A stretch of DNA of 35,245 bases from Clostridia bacterium (GTDB taxonomy: Bacteria; Bacillota; Clostridia; Oscillospirales; Acutalibacteraceae). The notes under the pieces were generated by a model, which was not told the DNA's origin, made no database searches, and was given only the letters and a program-made list of their open reading frames with translations. Within the stretch, counting starts at the first letter, position 1, and each line of letters starts with the position of its first letter. Location: positions 1-35,245 of the forward strand of contig JAFPCP010000052.1 of NCBI GenBank assembly GCA_017423825.1, in the 5' to 3' direction. Shown here piece by piece: positions 8,676-16,342 of the stretch. A program made the translations under genes and the position numbers.

Positions 8676-8712
8676 AACACAGGCCGCCGGCGATTTGCCG
8701 GCGGCCTGTGTT
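8676..8712. terminator. Bidirectional terminator / perfect inverted repeat
   Basis: A perfect 16-base-pair inverted repeat (8676-8691 with 8697-8712) around a five-base loop sits between two converging genes, 19 bases past the plus-strand stop and 4 bases past the minus-strand stop. The A and T runs at the ends are short, so it relies on stem strength (very GC-rich). Confidence 0.75.
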
Positions 8713-8715
8713 GGT

Positions 8716-8988
8716 TTATAAAGCTATATGCTGGAACAGCCATAACAGCGCGGCGCCCATTCCGGTGAAGAACAACCCAAACAAGCCTCGTTGCAACCAT
8801 AATCGCCGCCGTTGGCGACGTAATCCGGCGTACGTTTCCGCTTGGCGCACCACCTTTTCCGCCATGCGGTGCAATCCTTCTTCGTTGGTTTGCGCGATAT
8901 CTGCCCGCACGACCAGAAAAGCCCGCTCAAAATAGCGGCTGCCGGTGTTGGTAACCTCTATCATTTGCCGATTAATGCCCTTGATCAA
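8716..8988 (-). CDS. Small tail-anchored membrane protein, conserved in Clostridia
   Basis: A 90-residue protein of unknown function. About 65 hydrophilic residues (MIKGINRQMIEVTNTGSRYF at the N-terminus, then a coiled, charged region ending in GLRRQRRRLWLQR) precede one hydrophobic segment, residues 69-88, that would anchor it by its C-terminus with the basic stretch on the cytoplasmic side. I chose the TTG at 8988 because AAGGAGGG lies seven bases upstream; the next ATG, at 8964, has no SD. From memory the N-terminal motif (Ile-Lys-Gly-x-Asn-Arg-Gln, often from a TTG start) recurs in Clostridia hypothetical proteins, but I cannot verify that. A promoter with some likeness to forespore sigma-F/G sites lies upstream. 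Confidence 0.7.
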   Translation of the reverse strand: MIKGINRQMIEVTNTGSRYFERAFLVVRADIAQTNEEGLHRMAEKVVRQAETYAGLRRQRRRLWLQRGLFGLFFTGMGAALLWLFQHIAL

Positions 8989-9027
8989 AAAACTCCCTCC
9001 TTATGCACCTGCCTGTTTTGTGCATTT

Positions 9028-9057
9028 TAGTATAGGAAAAAGCACCTTCATTTATGC
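9028..9057 (-). promoter_or_regulatory. Possible promoter of the small tail-anchored gene, forespore-sigma-like
   Basis: On the minus strand GCATA (9053-9057) and TATACTA (9028-9034) are 18 bases apart. This resembles the sigma-G type pattern GHATR-18-CATWHTA with one mismatch (T for the first C). TATACT alone could equally be a sigma-A -10, but no good -35 TTGACA-like box stands at 17 bases. The promoter call is moderate, the sigma assignment weak. Confidence 0.3.
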
Positions 9058-9102
9058 TGAGTATTACTATCTGTAAAACTTTCTTTGCTGCGTCAGAACG
9101 TG

Positions 9103-9190
9103 TTTTTCACAAAAATTGTGGAAAACTCGGTTGAAAATGTGAAAAACCCTTGATAAATGGGGGTTTACGTTTCGATCGGTTTGTGGATAA
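9103..9190. other. Cluster of four DnaA-box-like 9-mers
   Basis: Within 88 bases four 9-mers match the relaxed DnaA-box pattern TTWTNCACA on one strand or the other: TTTTTCACA at 9103-9111 (direct), and its reverse form TGTGNAWAA at 9117-9125 (TGTGGAAAA), 9138-9146 (TGTGAAAAA) and 9182-9190 (TGTGGATAA, the perfect box TTATCCACA in reverse). The second and third start 21 bases apart, two helical turns. The surrounding interval 8989-9420 has no gene; it otherwise holds small hairpins (AAACCC/GGGTTT around 9145-9167, GGGT/ACCC around 9223-9236), AT-rich runs and the proS promoter. There is no dnaA, dnaN or other origin gene nearby. Confidence 0.5.
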
Positions 9191-9307
9191 AAACCCCATA
9201 CATGACAAGGTGTGATTACTTTGGGTTGAATGACCCTTACAGCAAGCGGTGCATTTCAGGTAGGAGAAATATTTTTTTGTTTTTCAGGAGGAAGTTTGCA
9301 ATTTTGG

Positions 9308-9336
9308 TTGAAAATTCCGGTAAACTTCGGTATAAT
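9308..9336 (+). promoter_or_regulatory. Sigma-A promoter of the proS operon
   Basis: -35 TTGAAA (9308-9313) and perfect -10 TATAAT (9331-9336) with a 17-base spacer. The start of transcription near 9343 leaves a leader of about 78 bases with a weak GTAAT/ATTAC hairpin; it is too short for a T-box and has no GGTGG-type core. Confidence 0.85.
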
Positions 9337-9420
9337 AATATATTGTGTAATTATGTGTATTACGGGCATGGACTGCGCAAGGTGATTTTGGTGTTCTGTC
9401 CCGAAGAAAGAAGGGTCAAT

Positions 9421-10860
9421 ATGGCAGAAAACAAAAAAATGGTGGAGGCCATCACCTCGATGGATGAGGATTTCGCCAAGTGGTATACCGACATTGTGAA
9501 AAAGGCGGAATTGATTGAATATACCAGCGTCAAGGGTTGTATGGTGATTCGCCCTTACGGTTATGCTATCTGGGAGAATATTCAACGCATCCTTGACGGG
9601 ATGTTTAAGGAAACCGGGCATGAAAACGTCAATATGCCTATGTTCATTCCGGAGAGCCTGTTGCAGAAGGAAAAAGACCACGTCAAGGGCTTTGCGCCGG
9701 AGGTGGCGTGGGTTACTCACGGCGGCAGCGAAAAACTGGAAGAGCGGCTGTGCGTGCGTCCCACGTCCGAAACGCTGTTTTGCGAGCATTTTGCTAATAT
9801 TATACATTCTTATCGCGATTTGCCGAAATTATACAACCAATGGGTGAGCGTGGTGCGTTGGGAAAAGACGACGCGGCCGTTTTTGCGCTCGCGTGAGTTT
9901 TTGTGGCAGGAGGGGCACACCGTGCACGCCACCGCCGCGGAGGCTATCGAAGAAACCGAGCGGATGCTGAACGTGTATACGCGCTTTTGCGAAGAATATC
10001 TGGCCATGCCGGTAGTGCAAGGGCGGAAAACCGAAAGCGATAAATTCGCGGGTGCGGAGGCGACCTATTGCATTGAGGCGCTCATGCACGACGGCAAAGC
10101 CTTGCAGGCGGGAACCTCACACTATTTTGGGGACGGCTTCGCCAAGGCGTTCGATATTATGTTCACCGACAAAAACAACGAGAAACAATACGTCCACGAA
10201 ACTTCGTGGGGTATGACGACGCGTTTGATTGGAGCCATTATCATGACGCACGGCGACGACAACGGCTTGGTGTTGCCGCCGGCGGTGGCACCGGTGCAGG
10301 TGGTCATCGTGCCGATCGCTTCGCACAAACCGGGCGTGCTGGACACCGCCGCCGCGCTGAAAGAGCGTCTGGCGAAGGTAGCGCGCGTGAAACTGGATGA
10401 CAGCGACAACAGCCCTGGCTGGAAGTTTGCGGAACACGAGATGAAAGGCGTGCCGCTGCGTTTGGAAATCGGTCCGCGGGATATTGAGCAGAATCAATGC
10501 GTCGTTGTCCGTCGTGACACACGGGAGAAAACCGTGGTATCGTTGGATGAATTGGAAACGCGTATTCCGGCCTTGTTGCAGGAGGTGCGGGATGGCATGT
10601 ATCAAAAGGCGCTGGAAAACCGCGAAAAACGCACCTACGCCTGCACCGAGATGGGGCAGATTACCGCCGCTTTGGAGAAAAACGGCGATGGTTTCATTAA
10701 GGCCATGTGGTGCGGCGACGAGGCGTGTGAGGACCGGGTGAAGGAAGAAACCGGTGTTGGTTCTCGGTGCATCCCGTTGGAGCAAGAGACGTTGGCCGAC
10801 ACCTGCGTGTGTTGCGGCAAGCCGGCCCGTCATATGGTGTATTGGGGCAAAGCGTATTAA
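9421..10860 (+). CDS. proS: Proline-tRNA ligase, short (archaeal/eukaryote-like) type
   Basis: Class II synthetase that charges tRNA-Pro. The 479-residue product is the short form lacking the large bacterial editing insertion. Motif 2 and substrate-pocket segments are visible: [20 protein letters not shown] (shown here as two adjoining parts of the motif region), [27 protein letters not shown], then [17 protein letters not shown] and [16 protein letters not shown], then the anticodon-binding domain ([11 protein letters not shown]...[12 protein letters not shown]) and a C-terminal zinc-like end with CVCCG. The start is the ATG at 9421 with a GAAAGAAGGG SD; an open in-frame extension back to 9157 crosses the promoter and is not coding. 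It heads the plus-strand operon that runs to ddl. Its leader has no T-box. Confidence 0.96.
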   Translation: MAENKKMVEAITSMDEDFAKWYTDIVKKAELIEYTSVKGCMVIRPYGYAIWENIQRILDGMFKETGHENVNMPMFIPESLLQKEKDHVKGFAPEVAWVTHGGSEKLEERLCVRPTSETLFCEHFANIIHSYRDLPKLYNQWVSVVRWEKTTRPFLRSREFLWQEGHTVHATAAEAIEETERMLNVYTRFCEEYLAMPVVQGRKTESDKFAGAEATYCIEALMHDGKALQAGTSHYFGDGFAKAFDIMFTDKNNEKQYVHETSWGMTTRLIGAIIMTHGDDNGLVLPPAVAPVQVVIVPIASHKPGVLDTAAALKERLAKVARVKLDDSDNSPGWKFAEHEMKGVPLRLEIGPRDIEQNQCVVVRRDTREKTVVSLDELETRIPALLQEVRDGMYQKALENREKRTYACTEMGQITAALEKNGDGFIKAMWCGDEACEDRVKEETGVGSRCIPLEQETLADTCVCCGKPARHMVYWGKAY

Positions 10861-10893
10861 ACGGCATTTTATACAGATAGAGAGGTTGACAGC

Positions 10894-11487
10894 ATGAATC
10901 AGTTAGCGATGCCTGCACAGGGCGAAACCGTAGCCATTATGCACACGACGATGGGGGACATTTCCATCCGGTTGTTTCCGGAGTTGGCCCCGAAAACGGT
11001 AGAAAACTTCACAACCCATGCAAAAAACGGCTATTATGACGGCATTGTGTTTCATCGGGTGATTAAAGATTTCATGATACAGGGCGGCGATCCGACGGCC
11101 ACCGGTTGCGGCGGCGAGAGCATTTGGGGCCGCAATTTTGAGGATGAATTTACGCCGGAACTGCACAACCTGCGGGGGGCTTTATCGATGGCGAACGCCG
11201 GACCCGGCACCAATGGCAGCCAGTTTTTCATTGTGCAGGCTGACCAGGTGCATCCGCAGTTTATTCCGCAAATGAAGCAACTGCCGGATATGTTCCCGGA
11301 GGCTTGCGTGCAAGCGTACGAGCAGGTGGGCGGCACGCCGCATTTGGATTTCCGTCACACGGTGTTTGGGCAAGTGTATGCGGGCATGGACGTCGTGGAT
11401 GCGATCGCTGCGGTGGCCACCAACGGCAACGATAAACCGTTAGAGGATGTGGTCATCCTCGGTGTGGATGTCCAGACGATAGCCTGA
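10894..11487 (+). CDS. Cyclophilin-type peptidyl-prolyl isomerase, cytosolic
   Basis: A 197-residue cyclophilin that should catalyse cis-trans isomerisation of X-Pro bonds. The catalytic set is present: Arg55 in FHRV, Phe60 and Gln63 in [15 protein letters not shown] at residues 108-112, and His155 in HTVFG. The position of the cyclosporin-contact Trp of human CypA appears to be His150. A 25-residue insertion (about 120-148) precedes the last strand pair, as in many Firmicute cyclophilins. No signal peptide is seen, so it is cytosolic. Start is ATG 10894 after AGAGAGG. It lies 33 bases after proS and 79 before a paralogue with a lipoprotein signal. Confidence 0.93.
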   Translation: MNQLAMPAQGETVAIMHTTMGDISIRLFPELAPKTVENFTTHAKNGYYDGIVFHRVIKDFMIQGGDPTATGCGGESIWGRNFEDEFTPELHNLRGALSMANAGPGTNGSQFFIVQADQVHPQFIPQMKQLPDMFPEACVQAYEQVGGTPHLDFRHTVFGQVYAGMDVVDAIAAVATNGNDKPLEDVVILGVDVQTIA

Positions 11488-11566
11488 TGTGTCAGCGTGG
11501 GTGGCACTCTCTGTCACCGTCATGAAAAAACAGGAACGGAATATATAACTTAAAGGAGACTCGACT

Positions 11567-12463
11567 ATGCGAAATCGCAAAGCGTTTGTTTGTATGCTGG
11601 CTGTATTGGTTACGGTGTTGTCTTTCGCGGGCTGTAACCGCAACACACCGTCGCCGGACTCTACGGCTAAGACGGGGCAGGGCACCGATGTGTATTCTTC
11701 TGCTGACTATGGTTTTCAACTGGAAATGCCGGAGATTGGTGACCAAATCGCGATTGTGCACACAACGATGGGGGACATCTGCATTCGCTTTTTCCCGGAA
11801 GCGGCACCCAAAGCGGTGGAAAACTTCCTCACCCATGCCAAAAACGGTTATTACGATGGCATCACGTTCCATCGCGTGATTAATGATTTTATGATACAAA
11901 CGGGTGATCCCAAAGGCGATGGCACCGGCGGCGACAGCATCTGGGGCCGCACTTTTGTCGATGAGTTTGACAAGAAATTACTCAATTTGCGGGGATCTTT
12001 GGCGATGGCGAATGCCGGTCCCGGTACAAACGGCAGCCAGTTTTTCATTAACCAAGCCGGTCCGTCGGGCAGCACCGCGGCTGAGCTGAAAAAGAGTTTT
12101 GATTATGACACGCTGTATGCCCAATACGAAGCAACGTATAACCAATACGTAACGTATTACGGCGAGCAAATCACCGGCACGTACGGCACGGTGGATGAGT
12201 TTATTGAAGGATACATCGGCGGCATCAGCCCGATATCCACGTTGGTGCCGGATGCGGTGTGGGAGTTGTATGCCGAGCATGGCGGTAACATCCATCTCGA
12301 TGGCGCGTGGCGCAAAACCGGCGGGCACACGGTGTTCGGGCAGGTATATGCGGGCATGGATGTGGTGGATGCGATCGCTGCTGTGCCAGTGAGCGAGAGC
12401 AACAACAAACCCTTGCAGGATGTTAAAATTATAGACATAGATGTTGCCACATACAGCGAATAA
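11567..12463 (+). CDS. Cyclophilin-type peptidyl-prolyl isomerase, lipoprotein
   Basis: A 298-residue cyclophilin carrying a lipoprotein signal (MRNRKAF then a hydrophobic core, lipobox SFAGC, lipidated Cys23), so it acts outside the membrane, probably in folding of secreted proteins. Catalytic residues are Arg103 and Phe108/Gln111 in FHRVINDFMIQ, Phe159-160 in NGSQFF and His254 in HTVFG. It closely resembles the upstream cyclophilin over the core ([54 protein letters not shown]), indicating tandem duplication. A long Tyr-rich insertion (about residues 165-250) replaces the shorter one of the paralogue. Start is ATG 11567 behind AAAGGAG. The 79-base gap before it holds a GGTGGCA/TGTCACC hairpin without a T tail. 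Confidence 0.93.
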   Translation: MRNRKAFVCMLAVLVTVLSFAGCNRNTPSPDSTAKTGQGTDVYSSADYGFQLEMPEIGDQIAIVHTTMGDICIRFFPEAAPKAVENFLTHAKNGYYDGITFHRVINDFMIQTGDPKGDGTGGDSIWGRTFVDEFDKKLLNLRGSLAMANAGPGTNGSQFFINQAGPSGSTAAELKKSFDYDTLYAQYEATYNQYVTYYGEQITGTYGTVDEFIEGYIGGISPISTLVPDAVWELYAEHGGNIHLDGAWRKTGGHTVFGQVYAGMDVVDAIAAVPVSESNNKPLQDVKIIDIDVATYSE

Positions 12464-12486
12464 ACCATACGGAAGGGGGCGGCGCG

Positions 12487-13281
12487 ATGACCATCGAGAT
12501 ACAAGGCAAAACGGTTGCCTATTATGATTCCGAGCCGGAGGGTACTTCTGGACGGCCGGTGGTGCTGTTTCTCCACGGATGGGGTGCCCCGGCGGCGACC
12601 TATTCGGTGTTGCTGGACCATTTGGCGGGATATTGCCGGGTGGTCGCCCCCGATTTGCCGGGCTTCGGCGGCAGTGCCGAACCCGAAACACCCTGGTGTG
12701 TGGATGATTACGCGGATTGGGCGTTGGCGTTTGCACAGGCTCTGGGCTTGCAACGCGTGATACTTATGAACCACTCTTTCGGCGGCCGTATCAGCATCAA
12801 ATGGCTGTCGCGGCGTCCGCTGCCTGTGGCGGTGGAGCGGGCGGTGTTTATAGACGCAGCCGGCATCCGCCCCAAACGTACAGCGTCTTACTATTGCAAA
12901 GTATATAGTTACAAACTGATGAAACGGATACTCACTTTGCCGGGGATACGCACGTGGTTTCCCGACGGAGTTGAAAAAGCCCGGCAGCGGCGCGGCTCGT
13001 CGGATTATCAAAATGCCTCTGCGCTTATGCGCCAGACCATGGTGCGGTGCATCAATGAGGATTTGACGGGGTTGCTCCCGTCGATTCCGGTGCCCACCCT
13101 GCTTATTTGGGGCAGCGCCGATACCGCCACACCGCTATCGGATGGCCGTTTGATGGAACAGCGTATTCCGGATGCTGGTCTGGTGGTGTTGGAAGGCGCC
13201 GGCCATTTCTCCTTTGCGGAGCAATGGGGTGTGTGCCGCCGTGTATTGGATAGTTTTCTGAAACCGCCCGCAGAGGGCTGA
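12487..13281 (+). CDS. Alpha/beta hydrolase fold protein
   Basis: A 264-residue alpha/beta hydrolase. The fold is marked by FLHGWG (oxyanion region, residues 28-33), the nucleophile elbow NHSFGG with Ser97, an acid Asp212 in WGSADTATP and His240 in GAGHFSF, so the Ser-Asp-His triad is complete. The elbow is N-H-S-F-G rather than G-x-S-x-G. No signal peptide is seen. It lies 23 bases after the cyclophilin lipoprotein gene and 16 before membrane-anchored murF, in an operon ending in ddl; the position next to cell-wall ligases hints at an envelope-related substrate but nothing in the sequence shows it. Start ATG 12487 follows GGAAGGGGG. Confidence 0.88.
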   Translation: MTIEIQGKTVAYYDSEPEGTSGRPVVLFLHGWGAPAATYSVLLDHLAGYCRVVAPDLPGFGGSAEPETPWCVDDYADWALAFAQALGLQRVILMNHSFGGRISIKWLSRRPLPVAVERAVFIDAAGIRPKRTASYYCKVYSYKLMKRILTLPGIRTWFPDGVEKARQRRGSSDYQNASALMRQTMVRCINEDLTGLLPSIPVPTLLIWGSADTATPLSDGRLMEQRIPDAGLVVLEGAGHFSFAEQWGVCRRVLDSFLKPPAEG

Positions 13282-13297
13282 AACGAGGTAATGGTGC

Positions 13298-14851
13298 ATG
13301 GAATTGGCCATGAAACTGTGGATGGCCGCGGCGGCCGTTTTGAACACGATCGCGCAGGCTGTGTATTTCACGCATATGCTACAACTGAATTCCTATCGTC
13401 CCGAACGGTATAAAAAATGGTGTGCCGATAACGACGGGAAACTGGTCAACGTGCGTCGGCTGTTGCCGTTTGTGTGTGTGTTGCTGTTGTGGTTACGGGG
13501 GCGTGCGCCGACATGGACTATGTTTGCGGGCGGTGGCATCCTTTTGACTGTCACCGCGTTGCTCAACTGGCCCAAGAAGGCGAAAAAGCCGCTCGTCTAC
13601 ACCGCCCGCGTATGGCGTGCGTTTGCCACACAGGGGCTGTTTTTGGCGGCTTTCCTGGTCATTTATTGGCTGTGGACGCCTGCCCGCGGGGTGGGGCTGC
13701 TGGGGCTGTACAACTGTGTTATATGGTTGTGGGTGGGCCTGGCGAATCGCGTCAACACCCCGGTGGAAAACCGTATTGCCGCCGGATTTGTGGCGGATGC
13801 CCGCCGTCGTCTCGCGGCGCATCCCGATTTGCTGGTGATAGGTGTCACCGGCAGTTACGGCAAAACCAGTGTCAAGAATTTTCTCGCTGCTCTGCTGGCA
13901 GTGAGGTATAACGTCTTGATGACGCCCGGCAGTTATAACACCACCATGGGTGTCGTGCGGACGGTGCGGGAGATGCTTCGTCCCACGCATCAGGTGTTTA
14001 TTGCAGAAATGGGCGCCAAGCAACCGGGCGATATCCGGGAGATTTGCGAATTGGTGTCCCCGCGATACGGTGTCATCACCTCTATCGGGGAACAACACCT
14101 CGAAACGTTCGGCACCATAGACGCCATTATCGACACAAAATTCGAGCTTGCGGACTCTATTGGGACAGATGGAGCAGTGTTTCTTAATTACGACAACGAG
14201 TATATCCGTTCGCGGCAGGTGGTGGCACCGACGGTTACCTATGCCGCCTATGGACAGGCGGATTATACGGCTTCGGACATGACGGTGGATTGCCACGGCT
14301 GTCAATTCACGCTTACCGCACCCGATGGGGAAAGTTGCCGTTATACGACGCGCTTGTTGGGTGCCCATAACATTCAAAATTTAGCCGGATGCATGGCGCT
14401 TGCCCATCGGTTGGGTATTTCGCTAAAAGAAATGGTGTATCCGGTGCGTATGTTGCATCCGGTGGAGCATCGCTTGCAATTGTTGCCTAACGGATACATC
14501 GACGATGCGTACAATTCCAACCCCGCCGGTTTCCGTAGTGCGCTCGACACGCTGGCCGCATTTGATGCCCAGCGCGTGTTGGTGACGCCCGGTATGGTGG
14601 AGTTGGGTGACAGACAGCATGCGCTCAATCGCGAACTCGGTGTATACGCGGCCACCCGCTGCGATTATGCGGTGTTGGTGGGTTTGCGGCAAGCCCCGCC
14701 GTTAAAGGAAGGGCTGTTGGAGGGTGGATTCCCGCCGGATAAAGTGTTTATTGCCGCCACGTTACAGGAGGGCTTGGAGATGGTTCGCGCTCTCCCACAG
14801 GCGCAGCAACGGATTGTGTTGTTAGAAAACGATTTACCGGATAATTTTTAA
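13298..14851 (+). CDS. murF: Membrane-anchored UDP-MurNAc-tripeptide-D-Ala-D-Ala ligase (MurF-type)
   Basis: Mur ligase that would add D-Ala-D-Ala to the UDP-MurNAc-tripeptide, the last cytoplasmic stem-peptide step. The 517-residue protein has an unusual N-terminal membrane region of about 150 residues with some five hydrophobic segments (roughly 5-25, 52-66, 70-88, 107-128, 130-147), then the Mur domains: P-loop GVTGSYGKTS from residue 182, AEMGAKQPGDIREICELVSPRYGVITSIG cut here into its two halves by the Mg-binding His motif QHLETFGTID, the NIQN central segment, HRLQ...DDAYNSNPAG and TPGMVELG. Ddl, which makes its dipeptide substrate, is 23 bases downstream. Start ATG 13298 has GAGG nine bases upstream. 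The membrane extension would place the enzyme near MraY. Paralogous amide ligases are a less likely alternative given the ddl linkage. Confidence 0.85.
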   Translation: MELAMKLWMAAAAVLNTIAQAVYFTHMLQLNSYRPERYKKWCADNDGKLVNVRRLLPFVCVLLLWLRGRAPTWTMFAGGGILLTVTALLNWPKKAKKPLVYTARVWRAFATQGLFLAAFLVIYWLWTPARGVGLLGLYNCVIWLWVGLANRVNTPVENRIAAGFVADARRRLAAHPDLLVIGVTGSYGKTSVKNFLAALLAVRYNVLMTPGSYNTTMGVVRTVREMLRPTHQVFIAEMGAKQPGDIREICELVSPRYGVITSIGEQHLETFGTIDAIIDTKFELADSIGTDGAVFLNYDNEYIRSRQVVAPTVTYAAYGQADYTASDMTVDCHGCQFTLTAPDGESCRYTTRLLGAHNIQNLAGCMALAHRLGISLKEMVYPVRMLHPVEHRLQLLPNGYIDDAYNSNPAGFRSALDTLAAFDAQRVLVTPGMVELGDRQHALNRELGVYAATRCDYAVLVGLRQAPPLKEGLLEGGFPPDKVFIAATLQEGLEMVRALPQAQQRIVLLENDLPDNF

Positions 14852-14874
14852 TGGTTTGGAAAGGGTGACTGCAT

Positions 14875-16068
14875 ATGAAAACAAGAGTGGCTGTCATTTT
14901 CGGTGGACATAGCGTCGAACACGAGGTGTCGATTATTTCGGGTCTGCAAGCGTTGGGCGCTTTGGATACCGCTAAATACGAGGCGTTTCCTCTTTACATT
15001 TCCAAAGATAATCGTTTTTATGTCGGAGATATTTTGCGCGAGATTGCGCATTTCCGCGATATGCCCGCCTGCCTTGCGCAAGCAACGGAAGTGTTACCGG
15101 TTGCGCGGGATGGCTGTGTGCAGTTGATTCGTCACCCCGCAAAGCGTTTTGGTAATCCGGTGGTTGCCGTTTTTGATGTCGCCATCCCGGTGGTGCATGG
15201 CACCAACGTGGAGGACGGAACGCTCATGGGGTTGCTGGAAATGCTCAACATACCCTATGCCTCGTGCGACGTGACGTCTTCCGCTCTCGGCATGGATAAA
15301 TTTGCCATGAAAGCGGCGCTGAAACAGGCGGGCGTCCCCGTTTTGGAAGCGCTTTCATTCACCGGCAAAGAGTACGCCGCCGACAGCGAAGCCGTGTGCG
15401 ACGCGATTGAACAGCGAATAGGCTATCCGGTGATTGTGAAACCGGTGAATTTGGGTTCTTCCGTCGGCATCTCCAAGGCCACTTCGCGCTCCTCTTTGAT
15501 AGAGGCGATGGATTTGGCGGTGAGTTTCTCGGCGCGCGTGTTGGTGGAGCGGGCGGTGCCCAATCTGCGCGAAATCAACTGTTCGGTGTTGGGCGATTAT
15601 GAGCAAGCGCGCGCCTCGGCGTGTGAAGAGCCGCTGAATGCAGAGGATATATTGACCTTCGGGGACAAATATTTATCCGGTAATGGCGGAAAGAGCGGCG
15701 GCTCGAAAGGCATGACGGATTTGAAGCGCCGCTGTCCGGCGGAATTACCCGAGGGCATGACTGAGCAGGTGCAACAGTTGGCCGTCAAAACGTTTCAGGC
15801 GCTGGGATGTTTGGGTGTGGCGCGTATTGATTTCCTCAACGATAAAGAAACCGGCGAATTGTGGGTAAATGAGATCAACACCATTCCCGGCTCGCTATCC
15901 TTCTATTTGTGGCAGGAGGTGGGGGTGTCTTTCGCGGAGCTTATGGATGAATTGATTCGTTTAGCGTTCAAGCGTCAGCGTGAGAGGGAGGCGCTAACCT
16001 TCACTTACGAAAGCAACATTTTATCCGGCACCTCTTTTGGCGCAAAAGGCAGCAAAGGCAAAGCCTAA
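14875..16068 (+). CDS. ddl: D-alanine-D-alanine ligase
   Basis: ATP-grasp enzyme that joins two D-alanines for peptidoglycan precursors. The N-terminal signature VIFGGHSVEHEVSIISG, the VVHGTNVEDGTLMGLLEML segment (as VVHG then EDGTLMG), the PVIVKPVNLGSSVGISKA ATP-binding strand and the C-terminal VNEINTIPGSLSFYLW are all present. At 397 residues it is longer than the common 300-370, owing partly to a Gly/Ser/Lys-rich loop (FGDKYLSGNGGKSGGSKGM) and a charged C-terminal tail. Start ATG 14875 follows GGAAAGGG. It is the last gene of the proS-ddl operon, ending at the terminator 16103-16133. Confidence 0.94.
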   Translation: MKTRVAVIFGGHSVEHEVSIISGLQALGALDTAKYEAFPLYISKDNRFYVGDILREIAHFRDMPACLAQATEVLPVARDGCVQLIRHPAKRFGNPVVAVFDVAIPVVHGTNVEDGTLMGLLEMLNIPYASCDVTSSALGMDKFAMKAALKQAGVPVLEALSFTGKEYAADSEAVCDAIEQRIGYPVIVKPVNLGSSVGISKATSRSSLIEAMDLAVSFSARVLVERAVPNLREINCSVLGDYEQARASACEEPLNAEDILTFGDKYLSGNGGKSGGSKGMTDLKRRCPAELPEGMTEQVQQLAVKTFQALGCLGVARIDFLNDKETGELWVNEINTIPGSLSFYLWQEVGVSFAELMDELIRLAFKRQREREALTFTYESNILSGTSFGAKGSKGKA

Positions 16069-16102
16069 GTTGTTTTTGAAACCGCGAATAAAACAATCGG
16101 AG

Positions 16103-16133
16103 AGCCTGTTTCCGTGCGGAAACAGGCTTTTTT
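16103..16133 (+). terminator. Intrinsic terminator after ddl
   Basis: Perfect 11-base-pair stem (16103-16113 with 16118-16128), GTGC loop and a T6 tail, 35 bases after the ddl stop. Confidence 0.92.
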
Positions 16134-16175
16134 GCGGATATTTTGCAAAAAAGTAGAGAAAATAGGAAGAAATGT

Positions 16176-16204
16176 TTGACGAATGGGTTGTATAGGTATA
16201 CAAT
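16176..16204 (+). promoter_or_regulatory. Sigma-A promoter of the folT-folC operon
   Basis: -35 TTGACG (16176-16181) and -10 TACAAT (16199-16204), 17-base spacer. Transcription would begin near 16211, just before the riboswitch aptamer at 16218. Confidence 0.85.
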
Positions 16205-16217
16205 AGGGATACATTTA

Positions 16218-16333
16218 TTGCAGAGTAGACGATGTGCGCTGAGGCGTTTTGCCTCTTAGTGTTGTGGGATGGGAAGTTGCCTACAAACAAGAAACCCGAC
16301 CGGGTTTGTGATGCATCGTTGCATCCGCTGCGG
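16218..16333 (+). promoter_or_regulatory. Tetrahydrofolate (THF) riboswitch aptamer
   Basis: The sequence carries the conserved THF-aptamer elements in order: AGAGTAGACGATG at the 5' side (16222-16234), GGGATGGGAAGTTGCC in the pseudoknot loop region (16266-16281) and GCATCGTTGCATCCGCT at the 3' side (16313-16329). Pairings I can trace: P1 GCAG 16220-16223 with CTGC 16328-16331; P2 16228-16234 with 16314-16320 (seven pairs, one G-U); hairpin GAGGC/GCCTC 16241-16255; TTGT/ACAA 16262-16286; hairpin AAACCC/GGGTTT 16292-16307. It precedes a folate transporter gene, the classic setting for this class, and should turn expression down when reduced folates are plentiful. Confidence 0.92.
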
Positions 16334-16342
16334 GATGTAGGA

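Noticed and set aside
8676-8712. Possible transposon end or attachment site because of the long perfect inverted repeat
   Set aside because: Position between convergent stop codons is explained by a bidirectional terminator, and no transposase or target duplication is present.
9103-9190. Chromosomal replication origin
   Set aside because: Despite DnaA-box-like 9-mers there is no dnaA, dnaN, rpmH, gyrB or parA gene in the window, so I report a cluster and do not call oriC.
9157-9420. In-frame N-terminal extension of proS by 88 residues
   Set aside because: It crosses the sigma-A promoter (9308-9336) and the DnaA-box interval, has no SD, and ProS families begin at the ATG at 9421.
11490-11520. 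GGGTGGCAC-like stretch suggesting a T-box core between the two cyclophilin genes
   Set aside because: No specifier loop or terminator, and the downstream gene is an isomerase; the stretch forms a simple GGTGGCA/TGTCACC hairpin.
13493-14377. 294-codon minus-strand open frame inside murF
   Set aside because: Shadow ORF: antisense to the Mur ligase motifs, His/Arg-rich, no SD.
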